This document shows, piece by piece, positions 62,606 to 64,000 of a stretch of DNA of 64,000 nucleotides. Made by a program: the position numbers and the translations under genes. Every line of letters starts with the position of its first letter. The first letter of the stretch is position 1. Source of the stretch: CAZCTO01 sp964501725 (GTDB lineage Bacteria; Bacillota; Clostridia; Saccharofermentanales; Saccharofermentanaceae); NCBI GenBank assembly GCA_964501725.1, contig CAZCTO010000002.1:115236-179235 (forward strand). The letters are read 5' to 3'. The notes below the pieces were generated by a model. That model made no database searches and had not been told where the DNA came from. It worked only from the letters and a program-made list of their open reading frames with translations.

Positions 62606-63559
62606 TTACAGGTTCTTGACTTCTTTCAAGATGCCCTTGACCTGCTCGGCTGAGCTTTGCAGAAAACGAAGTTCCTGCGGTTCGAGCTCAAGTTCAAGAA
62701 CTCGTTCGATACCGTCTGCGCCAATGATAGAAGGCACATTTGTGGCAACCTCTGATATTCCGTATTCACCGTTAAGTACGCTGCCGACAGTTCGGATGGT
62801 GTTTTCACCCTTCAAAAGCGATCTTGCAATCGTTGACACGGAGACCGCAATACCGTTAAAGGTTGCGCCTTTGAGCCCGATGACTTCCGCACCGGAAAAA
62901 CGAGTTTTCTCGGCAATTTCGATTCGATCGGCTTGAGTAAACGGAATGCCTGTTGTCTTAGAATAATCATCAATCGACAGACCGGCGATATTCGTCGCAC
63001 TCCAGGCCGGCAGTTGTGAATCACCATGCTCGCCGATGATATATCCATGTACATTTCGCACATCGATATCCAATTTCTGAGAAAGCAGTGTTCTGAAACG
63101 TGCGCTGTCGAGAACGGTTCCTGAACCCAAAACCCGGTTTCTGGGCAGACCTGACCATTGTGAGACCATATACGTAAGGATGTCGACCGGATTAGATACA
63201 ACAAGAATATTACCGCTCGTGTAATTCTCCATAATACTCTGTGTGATTGATTTTGCGAGAAGAACGTTCTTCTTCGCAAGATCCAGACGGGTTTCTCCCG
63301 GTTTTCTCGGAATACCCGCTGTGAGTATAATCAGATCGCAGTCTTTTACATCAGAATAATCTCCGGCGTAAAGTTCCATTGGCCCCAGAAACGGAAGCCC
63401 GTGACTGATATCAAGCGCTTCGCCCCGTGCTTTGTCTTTGTTCACATCGATAAGAACCAACTCAGTGCATGCCTGTTGGATGGACATTGCAAAGGCGATC
63501 GAGGAACCAACTGCTCCGGCGCCGATGATTGCTACTTTTGATCCGAATTTTCTCTTCAT
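62606..63559 (-). CDS. ldh: L-lactate/malate dehydrogenase family protein (annotated type: LDH)
   Basis: A 317-residue NAD-dependent 2-hydroxyacid dehydrogenase. NAD loop IGAGAVGSSIAFAM, active-site Asp/Arg in LDSARFRTLLS, catalytic His in IIGEHGDSQLPAWS. The specificity loop reads AGIPRKPGETRLDL: Arg85 stands at the position equal to Gln102 of Bacillus stearothermophilus LDH. In that enzyme, Gln102 to Arg turns LDH into a malate dehydrogenase. The rest of the loop (KPGETRLDL) is LDH-like rather than MDH-like. The protein could use oxaloacetate, pyruvate or both. It is monocistronic. Confidence 0.88.
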   Translation of the reverse strand: MKRKFGSKVAIIGAGAVGSSIAFAMSIQQACTELVLIDVNKDKARGEALDISHGLPFLGPMELYAGDYSDVKDCDLIILTAGIPRKPGETRLDLAKKNVLLAKSITQSIMENYTSGNILVVSNPVDILTYMVSQWSGLPRNRVLGSGTVLDSARFRTLLSQKLDIDVRNVHGYIIGEHGDSQLPAWSATNIAGLSIDDYSKTTGIPFTQADRIEIAEKTRFSGAEVIGLKGATFNGIAVSVSTIARSLLKGENTIRTVGSVLNGEYGISEVATNVPSIIGADGIERVLELELEPQELRFLQSSAEQVKGILKEVKNL

Positions 63560-63894
63560 CCTGTTTGCCCCCGATTAAATCTGTCACCGGCATATCATCC
63601 TGCCGTGCCGGTTATTTCTGATAAATGTAATCACTTATTATACGTTCAGATTCTTTTTCAGCAAACGTATTGTAATCGTAAAAACGATTCATAGCAACAT
63701 TTCATTTGCAAAAATCGCGTTATGCATAAAAACATCGAACATTCGCTGCTGCTTTCCGTCGAAAAGCGAATTCTTTATATTTTATTATATACTCCTATAA
63801 ATATATTCAAAACCTGTTTCTGCAAAAATAAAACAGGGCGTTTTAAGCATCCGCCGTAAGCTCTAACCAATTTATGAAAAAGATAAAATATGTG
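63560..63894. other. AT-rich divergent intergenic region
   Basis: It holds the promoter area of ldh and the approach to the right-edge promoter. A weak hairpin CCTGTTT/AAACAGG (about 63814-63836) is visible. No Rex-like operator or gene is evident. Confidence 0.4.
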
Positions 63895-64000
63895 TTGACA
63901 GTTCCAAAAACGGATGTTAAGATAATCAAGCGCTTCACGAAAGACGCGCGGACGGACCTTGAAAATTGAATAGAAGAGCAGAATTAAATACGAGCCTAAG
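63895..64000 (+). promoter_or_regulatory. probable rRNA operon promoter and leader, cut by window edge
   Basis: TTGACA (63895-63900), 17-base spacer, TAAGAT (63918-63923). The sequence ACCTTGAAAATTGAATAG (from about 63958) resembles the leader segment found before 16S rRNA genes in Clostridia. The rRNA itself would start outside the window. Confidence 0.6.

Overview
The window looks like chromosomal DNA of an anaerobic, low-to-mid GC Bacillota of the class Clostridia (Oscillospirales or Saccharofermentans-like is my guess, unverified). The basis is clostridial gene sets and orders: rpmH-rnpA-yidD-yidC-jag-mnmE-mnmG-rsmG; ffs-dnaX-ybaB-recR; mazG-rqcP-divIC; veg-ispE; GTP-type PEP carboxykinase; formate-THF ligase; a clostripain-family protease; strong sigma-A promoters and AGGAGG ribosome sites. 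The sporulation genes yabP and yabQ, usually between rqcP and divIC in spore formers, are missing, which hints at a non-sporulating lineage. GH10 xylanase with a sugar ABC importer points to plant-fibre degradation.

Layout. 1-6.2 kb: end of a VanZ-like gene, PadR regulator, SDR oxidoreductase with an odd tail, N-acetylmuramoyl-L-alanine amidase, ABC-F ATPase, SGNH hydrolase. 6.2-7.0 kb: tRNA-Gly and tRNA-Thr behind a consensus promoter, followed by an unusual mosaic of inverted and direct tRNA-Thr fragments, a structured element and tandem palindromes. 7.0-10.1 kb: sulfur assimilation (metY, cysK, Rrf2 regulator). 10.1-16.9 kb: a 5' remnant of an extradiol dioxygenase gene overlapping an FMN reductase, a DUF1538 membrane protein overlapping a tandem PII protein, a membrane protein, and a pair of SPFH proteins. 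16.9-23.7 kb: sugar ABC importer and multidomain xylanase. 23.8-26.4 kb: a serine hydrolase without its nucleophile, a DUF2089 regulator with a membrane partner, repeats. 26.4-34.4 kb: pckG, Mrp, a PAS-GGDEF-HD-GYP protein, MTHFR-like protein, zinc-ribbon HD protein, a metzincin-like protein. 34.4-44.4 kb: housekeeping (mazG, rqcP, divIC, recR, ybaB, dnaX, SRP RNA), a degenerate class A serine hydrolase, fhs, veg, ispE. 44.5-54.2 kb: clostripain-like protease and the rpmH-to-rsmG cluster. 54.3-64 kb: ECF sigma with beta-propeller partner, gyrA, D-Ala-D-Ala carboxypeptidase, galK, an LDH-family dehydrogenase and, at the right edge, a promoter and leader that look like the start of an rRNA operon.

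No CRISPR array, intact transposase, phage or toxin-antitoxin module was seen. The best candidates for something undescribed are (i) the tRNA-Thr-derived mosaic at 6443-6769 with a foldable core, and a palindrome family whose two loci differ by a compensatory base pair; (ii) the ECF sigma/membrane beta-propeller pair with a putative autoregulatory promoter; (iii) the overlapping DUF1538-tandem PII pair; and (iv) two serine hydrolases that have each lost an essential catalytic residue. Other substitutions to check are Arg at the substrate-specificity position of the LDH and Met at the quinolone-critical Ser position of GyrA. All functional calls come from reading the sequence and recalled family motifs; no database search was run.
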